Part shown: in pieces, positions 1-7,690 of the stretch
Layout of the letters: every line of letters begins with the position of its first letter
Position numbering within the stretch: position 1 is the first letter of the stretch
Assembly (NCBI GenBank): GCA_016703785.1
Contig: JADJBM010000034.1
Coordinates: forward strand, 153,081-217,080
Direction: 5' to 3'
Length of the DNA: 64,000 bases
DNA from: Betaproteobacteria bacterium
GTDB lineage: Bacteria > Pseudomonadota > Gammaproteobacteria > Burkholderiales > Rhodocyclaceae
Notes under the pieces: generated by a model
Database searches by the model: none
What the model was told of the DNA's origin: nothing
Seen by the model: only the letters and a program-made list of their open reading frames with translations
Translations under genes and position numbers: made by a program

Positions 1-210
1 TCCGCTCTGACCGCCCGAACTGAAAGCGACGAATTCGTCGCGCTTGCCGGTCGGCACATAGGTTTTCGCCGCAGCCAGCAGATCCTGCTGCGACAGATTG
101 CGACGCTTCAGGACGTCCTGAAGCGTTTCTGCCGACAATGCGGCGGTGGCGGTCATGCCGATTCCGGCCGCGAGCACCAGCGACAGCGCCCGTTTACTCG
201 TCTTTATCAT
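1..210 (-). CDS. nosZ: Nitrous-oxide reductase NosZ, N-terminus only (clade II / Sec type)
   Basis: Only the first 70 codons are in the window; the gene runs off the left edge. Reading from the ATG at 210, the protein opens with a lysine-containing signal peptide and a hydrophobic stretch ending ALSA, without a twin-arginine motif. It continues with ETLQDVLKRRNLSQQDLLAA, then KTYVPTGKRDEF and FSSGGQSG. I recognise this as the start of the clade II (atypical) periplasmic N2O reductases of Dechloromonas-like bacteria, which reduce N2O to N2 using copper centres CuA and CuZ and are exported by Sec, unlike clade I enzymes that use Tat. A GGGAG-type ribosome site precedes the ATG. The copper-ligand regions lie outside the window, so the call depends on N-terminal similarity and on the denitrification-type neighbours. 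Confidence 0.75.
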   Translation of the reverse strand, partial: MIKTSKRALSLVLAAGIGMTATAALSAETLQDVLKRRNLSQQDLLAAAKTYVPTGKRDEFVAFSSGGQSG

Positions 211-376
211 GGAGGTTCTCCCTATCAGACTGTACGACTTGAAAATTAACTTCATGCAAGATCAAGGCTTCTGCAATGCGAAACTCGGCGCGAAACCATA
301 AGTGCATTATAAAATACTATTCTTTCCAGTGCGACACTTTGCCGCACCCACTTTATTCCAGTAGCCTGATAAATCC

Positions 377-390
377 TTGATGAATGTCAA
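377..390. promoter_or_regulatory. FNR/Dnr-like box (near-consensus)
   Basis: TTGAT-GAAT-GTCAA differs from the FNR-family consensus TTGAT-N4-ATCAA at one position. It lies in the divergent gap between nosZ (start 210) and the FixH-like gene (start 456), so it could serve either. If the rightward gene starts at 456, the site is about 70 nt upstream of it. Inference from motif only. Confidence 0.5.
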
Positions 391-455
391 ATTATCATGG
401 TGTGTCTGGTGTGCCGGGACGCGGCGCTCTCCTCGGGCGGACATGGGGTTTATTC

Positions 456-917
456 ATGGCTGAGCGAAATTATTTTTATCATTCTCTTGGCGCCATTCTG
501 GCCATGCTGCTTGCGGCCGCCATCGGCTATCTGTGGCTGCCCCGTGCCGACGTTTCCCTGCCGCTCGTCGAGGATTGCCGTCTCGATCGGCAGGCGTGCG
601 CATCCACCCTGCCCGGTGGCGGGCGCGTGGTGGTTGCCCTGGAGCCCATGACGGGGGCGACGGCAAGTCCGCTGCGCGTGTCGGTGTCGATCAGTGGCAC
701 GCAGGCCGATCGCGTCGAAATCGGCTTCCAGGGTGTGGACATGAACATGGGTCTGCATGTCCTGCCGCTTGCGGCTGTCGGCGAGGGGCGTTTTGTGGGC
801 GAAACCACGCTGCCGGTATGTGTCACCGGCAGGATGATCTGGCAGGCGACCGTCTTGCTGGAAGTCGGGCGCAAGGACATTTCGGTACCGTTCCGCTTCG
901 AGAGCGGCCATGAATGA
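456..917 (+). CDS. FixH/YtkA-like membrane-anchored periplasmic protein
   Basis: A protein of 153 aa starting MAERNYFYHSLG, with one transmembrane segment at about residues 10-30 and a small beta-rich periplasmic domain. The C-terminal part has GVDMNMG and later LPVCVTGRM, the pattern of FixH/YtkA-like domains found near copper-oxidase and nos genes. Such proteins are thought to help copper-site or cytochrome assembly, but the role here is inference. The frame stays open up to an ATG at 384; I prefer 456 because the hydrophobic anchor then sits at the N-terminus as in relatives and because the FNR-like box at 377-390 would otherwise overlap the coding start. The gene is divergent from nosZ and is followed by a cytochrome c gene with its own FNR box. 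Confidence 0.6.
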   Translation: MAERNYFYHSLGAILAMLLAAAIGYLWLPRADVSLPLVEDCRLDRQACASTLPGGGRVVVALEPMTGATASPLRVSVSISGTQADRVEIGFQGVDMNMGLHVLPLAAVGEGRFVGETTLPVCVTGRMIWQATVLLEVGRKDISVPFRFESGHE

Positions 918-936
918 CTTCGACCATCGACGGGCT

Positions 937-950
937 TTGATCGGCATCAA
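937..950. promoter_or_regulatory. Perfect FNR/Anr box
   Basis: TTGAT-CGGC-ATCAA matches the FNR-family palindrome exactly. Its centre is 120 nt upstream of the chosen start (1064) of the dihaem cytochrome gene. A class II FNR promoter would put transcription start near 985. It predicts induction of the cytochrome under low oxygen. Confidence 0.75.
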
Positions 951-1063
951 TCCCCAGGTCACGGTGATTGGCGAAAATTCGCCCCTTGGCCTGGCGCCTC
1001 GGTCGTATCGCTGAACAATCGGATTCACCAACCATGTATGAAGCGTTGTTAATTGCATACCGC

Positions 1064-1729
1064 ATGTCCCACCGCCTGGCGGCGGCGCTGATCTGTCTGG
1101 CGGCGGCGGGTGCGCTCCAGGCTGCCGCGCCGGCAGGCGATACCGGCAAGGAGATCAATGGTGTTTGCGCGGCATGCCACGGCGATTACGGCCAGGGTGG
1201 CAAGCGCGGCGAGTATCCGCGCATCGCCGGTCAGCGCGCGGCCTACCTGAAGGACCAGCTGAAATCGTTCCGCGCGCGCAAGCGCATCAATCTGCCGATG
1301 TATCCCTATACCCAGGAGCGGGAACTCTCCGACGCCGACATCGAGGCGGTGTCCGAGTACCTCTCCGCCATCGAATTGCCGACCAGATGGCCCGAGTTCA
1401 AGGACAGTGACGATGCCCTGACCCGGCTGACCGCGACGGAGAAGGTGATGATCATTCCGCGCGCCGAGGGCGACCTGGAGAACGGCAAGGCGATCTACCA
1501 GAAGGAATGCGCGGCCTGCCACGGCAAGGACGGCCGCGGCCGCGGCAAGTTTCCCATGCTCATCGGGCAATACACCAACTACCTGATGAAGCAGGCGGAG
1601 GCTTACGTCAAGGGCGAGCGTCCGCACGACGAGGAAGGCCCCGTGGGCATCCTCAACCGGCTCAAGGCAAAGGACATACAGGACATCCTCGCCTACCTGA
1701 CGAGCATCCAGAACCCCGATCGGCAGTAA
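1064..1729 (+). CDS. Dihaem c-type cytochrome (cytochrome c4/c553-like)
   Basis: A 221-aa exported electron carrier. From MSHRLAAAL there is a Sec signal peptide ending near GALQAAA, then two similar haem domains, each with a CAACH motif, with methionines downstream as possible axial ligands (e.g. the LPMYPY region and FPMLIG). Two haem domains of about 90 residues each is the cytochrome c4/c553 plan. The frame is open further upstream (968, 1034), but those starts place charged residues before the signal peptide and show no ribosome site. It is preceded by a perfect FNR box and lies opposite napF, whose stop is 6 nt away. A role in passing electrons to NosZ or another periplasmic reductase is inferred from context. 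Haem attachment would use the adjacent Ccm system. Confidence 0.85.
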   Translation: MSHRLAAALICLAAAGALQAAAPAGDTGKEINGVCAACHGDYGQGGKRGEYPRIAGQRAAYLKDQLKSFRARKRINLPMYPYTQERELSDADIEAVSEYLSAIELPTRWPEFKDSDDALTRLTATEKVMIIPRAEGDLENGKAIYQKECAACHGKDGRGRGKFPMLIGQYTNYLMKQAEAYVKGERPHDEEGPVGILNRLKAKDIQDILAYLTSIQNPDRQ

Positions 1730-1735
1730 GCGGCG

Positions 1736-2215
1736 TCAGGCGATGCGGATCGCCTGCACCGGGCAGGGCGCATAGCAGGCGCCGCAGCCGGTGCACACTT
1801 CGCCATCCACCGCGGGCTGCGCCGCGGCCATGAGGGCGGGGCTGAATCGGATGGCCTGTACCGCGCAGGCGTCGCCGCAGGCGCGGCACACCACGTTCGC
1901 CTTGGCCAGGCAGTTGCTCAGGATCTGTGCCTTGAACCGCCAGGGCGGCACATCTTCCCTTTTTTCCAGCGCTTTCGGCCGGCAGGCCTCGACGCACTCG
2001 CCGCAGAAGGTGCATTCGGCGCGGCTGAAATCGACCGTCGGCCGGGCCTCCTTGTCCATCACCAGGATGTGCTGCGGACAGACATTGATGCAATCGCAGC
2101 AGCGCGTGCAGGTGGCGAGGAAGGCCGCCTCGGCGCGCGCCCAAGGCGGCCGCACGACGACTTTCCGCGCGGAAAAGTCGCCACGCAGGAATTTGCGGCG
2201 GCTGATGTCGACCAT
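1736..2215 (-). CDS. napF: NapF/NosG-like polyferredoxin
   Basis: A 159-aa iron-sulfur protein starting MVDISRRKFLRGDFSA. It contains four cysteine clusters: CTRCCDCINVCP (about residue 36), CTFCGECVEACRP (about 68), CRACGDAC (about 109) and CTGCGACYAPCP (about 140). They fit several [4Fe-4S] centres. The N-terminal SRRKFLRG and overall length match NapF (E. coli 164 aa), a cytoplasmic accessory protein for maturation of periplasmic nitrate reductase; clade II nos operons carry a similar protein called NosG. No napA is in the window, so either role is possible. It lies downstream of napC on the same strand but is separated from it by a terminator-like hairpin. Confidence 0.8.
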   Translation of the reverse strand: MVDISRRKFLRGDFSARKVVVRPPWARAEAAFLATCTRCCDCINVCPQHILVMDKEARPTVDFSRAECTFCGECVEACRPKALEKREDVPPWRFKAQILSNCLAKANVVCRACGDACAVQAIRFSPALMAAAQPAVDGEVCTGCGACYAPCPVQAIRIA

Positions 2216-2229
2216 GGCGTCAGTGTAAT

Positions 2230-2256
2230 AAAAAAGGGCAGGGATATCCCCTGCCC
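2230..2256 (-). terminator. Intrinsic terminator/attenuator between napC and napF
   Basis: On the minus strand GGGCAGGG pairs with CCCTGCCC around an ATAT loop and is followed at once by six T residues. It lies 20 nt after the napC stop and 15 nt before the napF start. It should reduce read-through from napC into napF. Confidence 0.7.
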
Positions 2257-2277
2257 CGGGATTGCGCGACGCTGGAC

Positions 2278-2877
2278 TTATTCGTCTTCGTCGTCTTCCT
2301 TCATGCCCTGCGGCTTTTGGTGGGCGATGCCCTTGTGGCAGTCGATGCAGGCATCGCCGCCCTTCATGGCCAGTTCGTGCTGCTTCCTGGCGCGCTGCTT
2401 CTGCTTCTCGCTGTCCATGCTGACCAGGCTGTGGCAGTTGCGGCACTCCAGCGAGTTGTTGGCCTTCATGCGCTTCCACTCGCGCTCGGCCAGCTGCAGG
2501 CGCTTGGCCTCGAACTTCTCGCGCGTGTCGACGGTACCGGTCACCTTGCCGTAGAGCTCGCGCGAGGCCTGGATCTTCCTCAGCATCTTCGGCCCCCATT
2601 CCTTGGGCACGTGGCAGTCGGAGCAGACAGCACGCACGCCGGTGCGGTTGCTGTAGTGGATGGTCTTTTTGTATTCCTCGTAGACGTTGTCGCGCATCTC
2701 GTGGCAGCCGATGCAGAACGCCTCCGTGTTGGTCGCCTCCACCACGGTGTTGAAGCCGCCCCAGAAGACGACGCCGCCGATGAAACCGGCCACCAGCAGG
2801 GTCAGCAACGAATACTTCGCGCTGGGGTGGCGCAGGGCCTGCCAGCATCGACCAATCAAACCTTTGCTATCCGCCAT
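2278..2877 (-). CDS. napC: NapC/NirT tetrahaem quinol dehydrogenase
   Basis: A 199-aa membrane-anchored cytochrome that takes electrons from quinol and hands them to periplasmic reductases. It begins MADSKGLIG, has one transmembrane helix at about residues 20-42 (YSLLTLLVAGFIGG) and then four haem motifs: CIGCH, CSDCH, CRNCH and CIDCH. Length and motif order match NapC (E. coli 200 aa). The acidic lysine-containing tail (KEDDEDE) is typical of proteobacterial members. An 18-codon upstream extension was rejected because it lacks a ribosome site and puts polar residues before the anchor. An FNR-like box lies about 120 nt upstream. Without napA in view the electron acceptor cannot be fixed; nitrate, nitrite or N2O reductase are all possible. 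Confidence 0.85.
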   Translation of the reverse strand: MADSKGLIGRCWQALRHPSAKYSLLTLLVAGFIGGVVFWGGFNTVVEATNTEAFCIGCHEMRDNVYEEYKKTIHYSNRTGVRAVCSDCHVPKEWGPKMLRKIQASRELYGKVTGTVDTREKFEAKRLQLAEREWKRMKANNSLECRNCHSLVSMDSEKQKQRARKQHELAMKGGDACIDCHKGIAHQKPQGMKEDDEDE

Positions 2878-2990
2878 GTTCACTCCCTTATTGTCGAATT
2901 GCCCGGCTCGTGGCCAGGCAATGTCATACAACTATCAGAATAGATTGATATAACTGTCCTGAATCATGGCTTGCATGTTGCGGTGCGACA

Positions 2991-3004
2991 TTGATCTAAA
3001 GCAA
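2991..3004. promoter_or_regulatory. FNR/Anr-like box upstream of napC
   Basis: TTGAT-CTAA-AGCAA has one mismatch to TTGAT-N4-ATCAA. The centre is about 120 nt upstream of the napC start, the same spacing as for the perfect box before the dihaem cytochrome. Anaerobic control of napC is inferred. Confidence 0.5.
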
Positions 3005-3035
3005 ACTTCCAACAAATGCCCTAGAAAATGCGGGG

Positions 3036-3902
3036 CTATTGTCCGCGGCTGGAGCGGCCGGGTTTGCCGGCTTTTTTTGCCGCCTTGCGTGCCTTGTCGA
3101 TGCTCTCGGAAAGCATTTGCGCGTCTTCGGAGTCGGGGGGCAGTTGCTTGAGCAGACGCTCCCAGTACAAGGCCGCTGCGGCGAAATCATCCCGCTCGTA
3201 GGCCGCAGTGCCCGCCAGGATCAGGGCTTCGGGATGATTCGGGTCGAGCTTGAGGGCGCGGGCGATGAGCGCGCCTGGACGGCCCTTGAGCGAGCCGCCG
3301 GTGGCGAAGGCCAGAGCCTCCGCATACTCGGCGAGCAGATGCGGATCCTCATTGACGAGGGTTTCGGCCTTGGCGAAGGCCTGTGCCGATTCTTCGTAGC
3401 GCCCCATGGCCTTGTAGGAGCGACCCAGCATGATCCATCCCTTGGGATCATCGGGGTTGGCTTCCATGCGCGCCGCCAGTTTGGCTACCATCTCCTCGAT
3501 CTGCTGCGCCGTGACCTTGGGCGGCTGTGCGCGCTCGGGCGACAAGGCCGGCAGGTTGCCGAGGCTGAAGTACAGCAGGGCGGCGGCGACGGGCAGGGTG
3601 ATGCCGATCAGCAGGGCGCTCAGGCCGGCCCGCCGTCCTGTGGAGGCTGACTTTGTGTCCGAACCGGCATCCTCCAGCAGGCGGCGCTGCAACTCGCGGC
3701 GGCCTTCCTCGTAGTCGGTTTTGCTGAGGACGCCGGCGGCCAGGTCACTGTCGAGTTCGGCGAACTGGTCGCGGTAGATTTCGGCATTGAGCGCGGTGCG
3801 CGAGGCATCCGCATTCACTGTCGGCCGGCGCAGCAGGGGCAGCAGCAGGAAAATCAGGGTGACGACGACCAGGACGGCGGCGGCGGCGAGAAATACGGTC
3901 AT
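3036..3902 (-). CDS. ccmI: Cytochrome c biogenesis protein CcmI (CycH)
   Basis: A 288-aa inner-membrane protein that presents apocytochrome c to the haem lyase CcmF/CcmH. Two transmembrane segments are visible (residues about 3-23, starting MTVFLAAAAVLVVV, and about 95-115, ALLIGITLPVAAALL), separated by a cytoplasmic loop with a leucine-zipper-like stretch. The C-terminal half has tetratricopeptide repeats (for example WIMLGRSYKAMGRYEESAQA). It is last in the ccm operon and its start overlaps the ccmH stop by 4 nt. The tail is lysine/arginine rich (KAGKPGRSSRGQ). Length is shorter than two-domain CcmI proteins of about 400 aa but usual for betaproteobacteria. Confidence 0.88.
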   Translation of the reverse strand: MTVFLAAAAVLVVVTLIFLLLPLLRRPTVNADASRTALNAEIYRDQFAELDSDLAAGVLSKTDYEEGRRELQRRLLEDAGSDTKSASTGRRAGLSALLIGITLPVAAALLYFSLGNLPALSPERAQPPKVTAQQIEEMVAKLAARMEANPDDPKGWIMLGRSYKAMGRYEESAQAFAKAETLVNEDPHLLAEYAEALAFATGGSLKGRPGALIARALKLDPNHPEALILAGTAAYERDDFAAAALYWERLLKQLPPDSEDAQMLSESIDKARKAAKKAGKPGRSSRGQ

Positions 3903-4387
3903 GGCTTTTGCCCTGCATCGTTGCGGCCCAACAGGGCGTCGATCTTCTGCTGCTCTTCAGGCGAGAGGGCCGCGCGGGTCTCGGCCACACGCCGATTGCG
4001 CCTGCGCAGGTAGGTCACCAGCACAACGACGCCGACGAGCAGCAGCGCGAACGGGCCGAACCACAACATCAGGGTCGTGCCCTTGAGCGGCGGGCGGTAA
4101 CGCACGAAGTCGCCGTAGCGGCCGACCATGAAGTCCAGAATCTCCTGGTCGCTGCGCCCCTCCTGGATCTGCTCGCGGATTTCCCGGCGCAGATCCTTGG
4201 CGAGGTCGGCCTGCGAACCGGACAGCGATTCGTTCTGGCAGACCAGGCAGCGCAGTTCCTCGGAGATAGCCACCATGCGCTTCTCGACGACGACATCCTG
4301 CGCGGTCGGCGCGGCCTCCCTGGCGGATGCGGCACCCGGGAGGAGCGCAAGCAGGGCCAGAAAGGCGAACGGGAGAATGCGCTTCAT
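3899..4387 (-). CDS. ccmH: Cytochrome c maturation protein CcmH
   Basis: A 162-aa thioredoxin-like protein of the haem-lyase complex. MKRILPFAFLALLALLPGAASA is a signal peptide; the redox motif LRCLVCQNES follows at about residue 43, and a C-terminal transmembrane helix lies near residues 105-125. The CxxC reduces the apocytochrome CxxCH thiols together with CcmG. The start at 4387 overlaps the ccmG stop by 4 nt (ATGA), and the stop overlaps ccmI in the same way, so the three are translationally coupled. This is the short, one-domain form. Confidence 0.92.
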   Translation of the reverse strand: MKRILPFAFLALLALLPGAASAREAAPTAQDVVVEKRMVAISEELRCLVCQNESLSGSQADLAKDLRREIREQIQEGRSDQEILDFMVGRYGDFVRYRPPLKGTTLMLWFGPFALLLVGVVVLVTYLRRRNRRVAETRAALSPEEQQKIDALLGRNDAGQKP

Positions 4388-4908
4388 TTGCTCAACTCCA
4401 TCACCAGCGGCAGGATTTTCGCTTCCAGGACATCCTGCGTGACCGGGCCGATCTGCTTGAAGCGGATGACGCCGGCCTTGTCGATGACGTAGGTCTCCGG
4501 CACGCCGTAGACACCGTAGTCGATGCCGACGCGGCCCTCGGCGTCGGCGATCGACAGCGCATAGGGGTCGCCATACTGCTTCAGCCAGCGCAGGGCGTCC
4601 GCACGCCCGTCCTTGTAATTGAGGCCGTAGATCGGCACCGTTCCCGTCCTGGCGAGCTCGACGAGGATCGGGTGCTCCTGGCGGCACGACACGCACCAGG
4701 AGGCCCAGACATTGAGCAGCCAGACCTTGCCCTGCATGTCCTTCGGCGCAAAGGTGAGTTCGGGCTTGTGCAGTTGCGGCAGTTCGAAGGCCGGTGCCGG
4801 CTTGCCGATCAGCGGAGAGGGCACCTCGCGCGGATTCAGGTTCAGGCCGACGGCGAGAAAGGCCACCAGCACGATGAAGATGCCCAGCGGCAGCAGGAAG
4901 CGGTTCAT
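4384..4908 (-). CDS. ccmG: Thiol:disulfide interchange protein CcmG/DsbE
   Basis: A 174-aa periplasmic thioredoxin anchored by an N-terminal helix (FLLPLGIFIVLVAFLAVGL). It carries the active-site WASWCVSCRQEH and the family's GKPAPAFELP segment. It keeps apocytochrome cysteines reduced for haem ligation. The ATG at 4908 overlaps the ccmF stop by 4 nt, which fixes the start; the upstream open frame belongs to ccmF in another phase. Confidence 0.92.
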   Translation of the reverse strand: MNRFLLPLGIFIVLVAFLAVGLNLNPREVPSPLIGKPAPAFELPQLHKPELTFAPKDMQGKVWLLNVWASWCVSCRQEHPILVELARTGTVPIYGLNYKDGRADALRWLKQYGDPYALSIADAEGRVGIDYGVYGVPETYVIDKAGVIRFKQIGPVTQDVLEAKILPLVMELSK

Positions 4909-6866
4909 GCCGGGGCTCCCTGCACGATCGCCGCAGAGGCCGCCGCCTTCTTCATGCGATAGCGCCGGTCGCTGATGGCGACGATGCCGCCCAGCGCCAT
5001 CAGCAGGCAACCGCCCCAGATCCAGTCCACGAAAGGCTTGTAGTACACCCGGACGCTCCAGGCGCGCTCGCCGACGGGTTCGCCGAGTGAAACGTAGACG
5101 TCGCGCAGCAGGCCGGTATCGATGGCCGCTTCCGTCATGGGCATGGCCGATGTCAGGTAGGCGCGCTTCTCCGGCTTCATGGTGCGCAGCACCTTGCCGT
5201 CGCGCGACAGCTCCAGCTCGCCCACCATGGCGCGGTAGTTCGGACCCGTGGCTTCGCGCACGCCGATGAAGCGGAAGCTGTAGCCGCCGACCGAGACGGT
5301 GTCATCCGGCTCCATGCGCACGTCTTTCTCCTCCTGATAGGACGACACCAGCGTCACGCCGAGGACGAACACGGCGACGCCGACATGCGCCAGGTGCATG
5401 CCCCACCAGTGCAGCGGCTGGGCACCCAGCCCGCCGGCGCGCAGACGCTCGATGATGGCCACGGCGCTGCCGCCGGCAACCCAGGCGGCGAGCAGCACGC
5501 CCATGGCGGTGAGCGTCGACCACTTCCCGTAGATGAGCGGTACGGCGATGGCGATGGCGATGGCGGCCGCCAGAGCGAAAGTCAGCCGCCGCAGTACGGC
5601 GGCCATGTCGGCATGCTTCCAGCGCGCCAGCGGCCCGAGCGACATGAGGACGAGCAGCGGCACCATGAGCGGCACGAACACCGCGTTGAAGTAGGGCGGT
5701 CCCACCGACAGCTTGCCCATGCCTAGCGCGTCGATCAGTAGCGGATAGAGCGTGCCGAGCAGCACCGAACCTGCGGCCACCACCAGCAGTACGTTGTTCA
5801 TCAGCAGCAGGGATTCGCGCGAAACCAGGCCGAAGCTGCCGCCCAGACCGACTTTCGGCGCGCGCAGGGCGAAGAGGAACAGCGAGGCGCCGATGACAAT
5901 GGCCAGCAGGATCAGGATGAAGATGCCGCGGCGCGGATCGGTGGCGAAGGCGTGCACCGAGGTGAGCACGCCGGAGCGCACGAGGAAAGTGCCGAGCAGC
6001 GAGAGCGAGAAGGCGGCGATGGCCAGCAGCACCGTCCAGTTCTTGAAGCAGCCGCGCTTTTCGGTCACCGCCAGCGAATGGATCAGCGCCGTGCCGACCA
6101 GCCAGGGCAGGAAGGAGGCGTTCTCCACCGGATCCCAGAACCACCAGCCGCCCCAGCCCAGTTCGTAATAGGCCCACCAGGAACCGAGCGCAATGCCGAG
6201 CGTGAGGAAGGCCCAGGCCGTCGTCGTCCACGGCCGCGACCAGCGCGCCCAGGCGGCGTCTAGCTGGCCGGAGAGCAGCGCGGCGATGGCGAAGGCGAAG
6301 GCGATCGAGAAGCCGACATAACCCATGTAGAGCATCGGCGGATGGAAGATCAGCCCCGGGTCCTGCAGCAGCGGGTTCAGGTCGCGCCCGTCCTCTGCCG
6401 CCGGCAGCAGGCGCTCGAAGGGATTGGAGGTGAACAGGATGAAGGCGAGGAATCCCACCGCAATCAACCCGAGCACGCCGAGCACCCGCGCCGTCATGGC
6501 ATCGGGCAGGTGGCGCGACAGCAGGGAGACGGCCACCGTCCAGCCCGACAGCATCAGCATCCACAGCAGCAGCGAGCCTTCATGTCCGCCCCATACGCCG
6601 GCGAGGCGGTATTCCAGCGGCAGGCGCGAGTTGGAGTGCTGCGCGACGTAGACCACCGAGAAATCGTTGGCGACGAAGGCCCAGGTGAGGCAGGCGAAGG
6701 CGAAGACGACGAGGAGGAACTGCGTGCGCGCGGCCGGCCGCGCCAGGGCAATCCAGGCGCGTCCGCCGCTGTTGCCACGATGTGCACCGATCAGCGGCAG
6801 CGTGCCCTGCACCAGCGAGACGAGGAGCGCCAGGATCAGGGCGAAGTGGCCGAGTTCGGGGATCAT
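4905..6866 (-). CDS. ccmF: Haem lyase subunit CcmF
   Basis: A 653-aa polytopic membrane protein (about 15 helices) that ligates haem from holo-CcmE to apocytochrome. The WWD domain is clear, GWGGWWFWDPVENASF at about residue 230, and periplasmic histidines are conserved around it. The start MIPELGHFALILALL is chosen because CcmF proteins begin this way; eight upstream codons in frame (from 6890) add only a glycine-rich leader. The gene overlaps ccmG by 4 nt and is separated from ccmE by 118 nt that hold a palindrome. Confidence 0.93.
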   Translation of the reverse strand: MIPELGHFALILALLVSLVQGTLPLIGAHRGNSGGRAWIALARPAARTQFLLVVFAFACLTWAFVANDFSVVYVAQHSNSRLPLEYRLAGVWGGHEGSLLLWMLMLSGWTVAVSLLSRHLPDAMTARVLGVLGLIAVGFLAFILFTSNPFERLLPAAEDGRDLNPLLQDPGLIFHPPMLYMGYVGFSIAFAFAIAALLSGQLDAAWARWSRPWTTTAWAFLTLGIALGSWWAYYELGWGGWWFWDPVENASFLPWLVGTALIHSLAVTEKRGCFKNWTVLLAIAAFSLSLLGTFLVRSGVLTSVHAFATDPRRGIFILILLAIVIGASLFLFALRAPKVGLGGSFGLVSRESLLLMNNVLLVVAAGSVLLGTLYPLLIDALGMGKLSVGPPYFNAVFVPLMVPLLVLMSLGPLARWKHADMAAVLRRLTFALAAAIAIAIAVPLIYGKWSTLTAMGVLLAAWVAGGSAVAIIERLRAGGLGAQPLHWWGMHLAHVGVAVFVLGVTLVSSYQEEKDVRMEPDDTVSVGGYSFRFIGVREATGPNYRAMVGELELSRDGKVLRTMKPEKRAYLTSAMPMTEAAIDTGLLRDVYVSLGEPVGERAWSVRVYYKPFVDWIWGGCLLMALGGIVAISDRRYRMKKAAASAAIVQGAPA

Positions 6867-6942
6867 GGCGCCTCCGCCGGGCCGCCCCAAGGAGGCGTCA
6901 TGTCAATGAACCGGAAGCCGCGAAGCGGCTGAACTTGCGTCA

Positions 6943-6965
6943 CCCCCCTTCCTCGGGAAGGGGGG
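6943..6965. repeat. Palindromic repeat in the ccmE-ccmF gap
   Basis: Ten-base arms CCCCCCTTCC and GGAAGGGGGG flank a 3-base loop, followed by CTGAGGGGGATGG. It resembles the CCCCTTT/AAAGGGG-type elements between ubiU and ubiV and is probably a dispersed intergenic repeat. It could also fold in the ccm transcript. Confidence 0.6.
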
Positions 6966-6984
6966 CTGAGGGGGATGGCGGTAA

Positions 6985-7431
6985 TCATTGCTTCACCGTC
7001 CTGGCGGCCTTATGCGCCTCGTCGACCGCATGCTGTGCTTCGGGGGGCATGTAATTTTCGTCGTGCTTGGCCAGCACTTCACTGGCGGTGAACAGGCCGT
7101 TTTCGCCGAGTTTGCCCTGGGCGACGACGCCTTTTCCTTCGCGGAAAAGATCCGGCAGGATGCCGGTGTAGGCGACGGTGAATTCCTTCGCCGTGTCGGT
7201 GACGACAAACTGTACCGTGAGCCCGTCGGATTGCCGCTGCAGACTGCCGTCCTTCACCAGGCCGCCGATGCGGAAGGTCTTGCCCTTCGGCGCCTCGCCG
7301 GCCGCGATCTGCGTCGGCGTGAAAAAGAACACCAGGTTGCTCTGGAAGGCGTTGAGCACCAGCACGGCGGCAATGCCGATCACGGCGAGGCCGCCGCCGA
7401 TGAGGGCGAAGCGTTTATGGCGTGGTTTCAT
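6985..7431 (-). CDS. ccmE: Haem chaperone CcmE
   Basis: A 148-aa periplasmic haem chaperone with an N-terminal anchor (KRFALIGGGLAVIGIAAVLVL) and an OB-fold. The covalent haem-binding histidine lies in VLAKHDENYMPPE near residue 125. CcmE receives haem from CcmC and delivers it to CcmF. The start at 7431 lies inside the ccmD coding end (17-nt overlap), showing coupling. The tail after the histidine motif is alanine/lysine rich as in other family members. Confidence 0.93.
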   Translation of the reverse strand: MKPRHKRFALIGGGLAVIGIAAVLVLNAFQSNLVFFFTPTQIAAGEAPKGKTFRIGGLVKDGSLQRQSDGLTVQFVVTDTAKEFTVAYTGILPDLFREGKGVVAQGKLGENGLFTASEVLAKHDENYMPPEAQHAVDEAHKAARTVKQ

Positions 7432-7609
7432 CTTGGGAGTCTTGGTTGGCGCGAATCTCGCGCTTGAGTTCGGTAAGGGCCTGGCTTCGACGCTTCCTGG
7501 CGAGAATTGGTTCCACGACCATCAACAGCGCGCAAGCGCCGTAGGAACCCCATACGTAAAGCGCGTGACCGCCCATGGCGAAGAATTCGGAAGCACTGCC
7601 CCAGTTCAT
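7415..7609 (-). CDS. ccmD: Haem exporter protein CcmD
   Basis: A 64-aa single-helix protein starting MNWGSASEFFAMGGHALYVW, with a transmembrane segment over residues about 14-36 and a basic cytoplasmic tail. CcmD helps release holo-CcmE from the CcmABC complex. Position between ccmC and ccmE, size and the GGHALYVWGSY motif support the call. The frame is open to 7666, but the ATG at 7609 matches the usual start. Confidence 0.88.
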   Translation of the reverse strand: MNWGSASEFFAMGGHALYVWGSYGACALLMVVEPILARKRRSQALTELKREIRANQDSQDETTP

Positions 7610-7690
7610 GGTGCCGCCTCCGGACGCGCATGCGCGGGCAATCGCCAAGCCGCGGGCCGGCGCCATTGCGGGCGGGCGCGGGCGCTCTGC

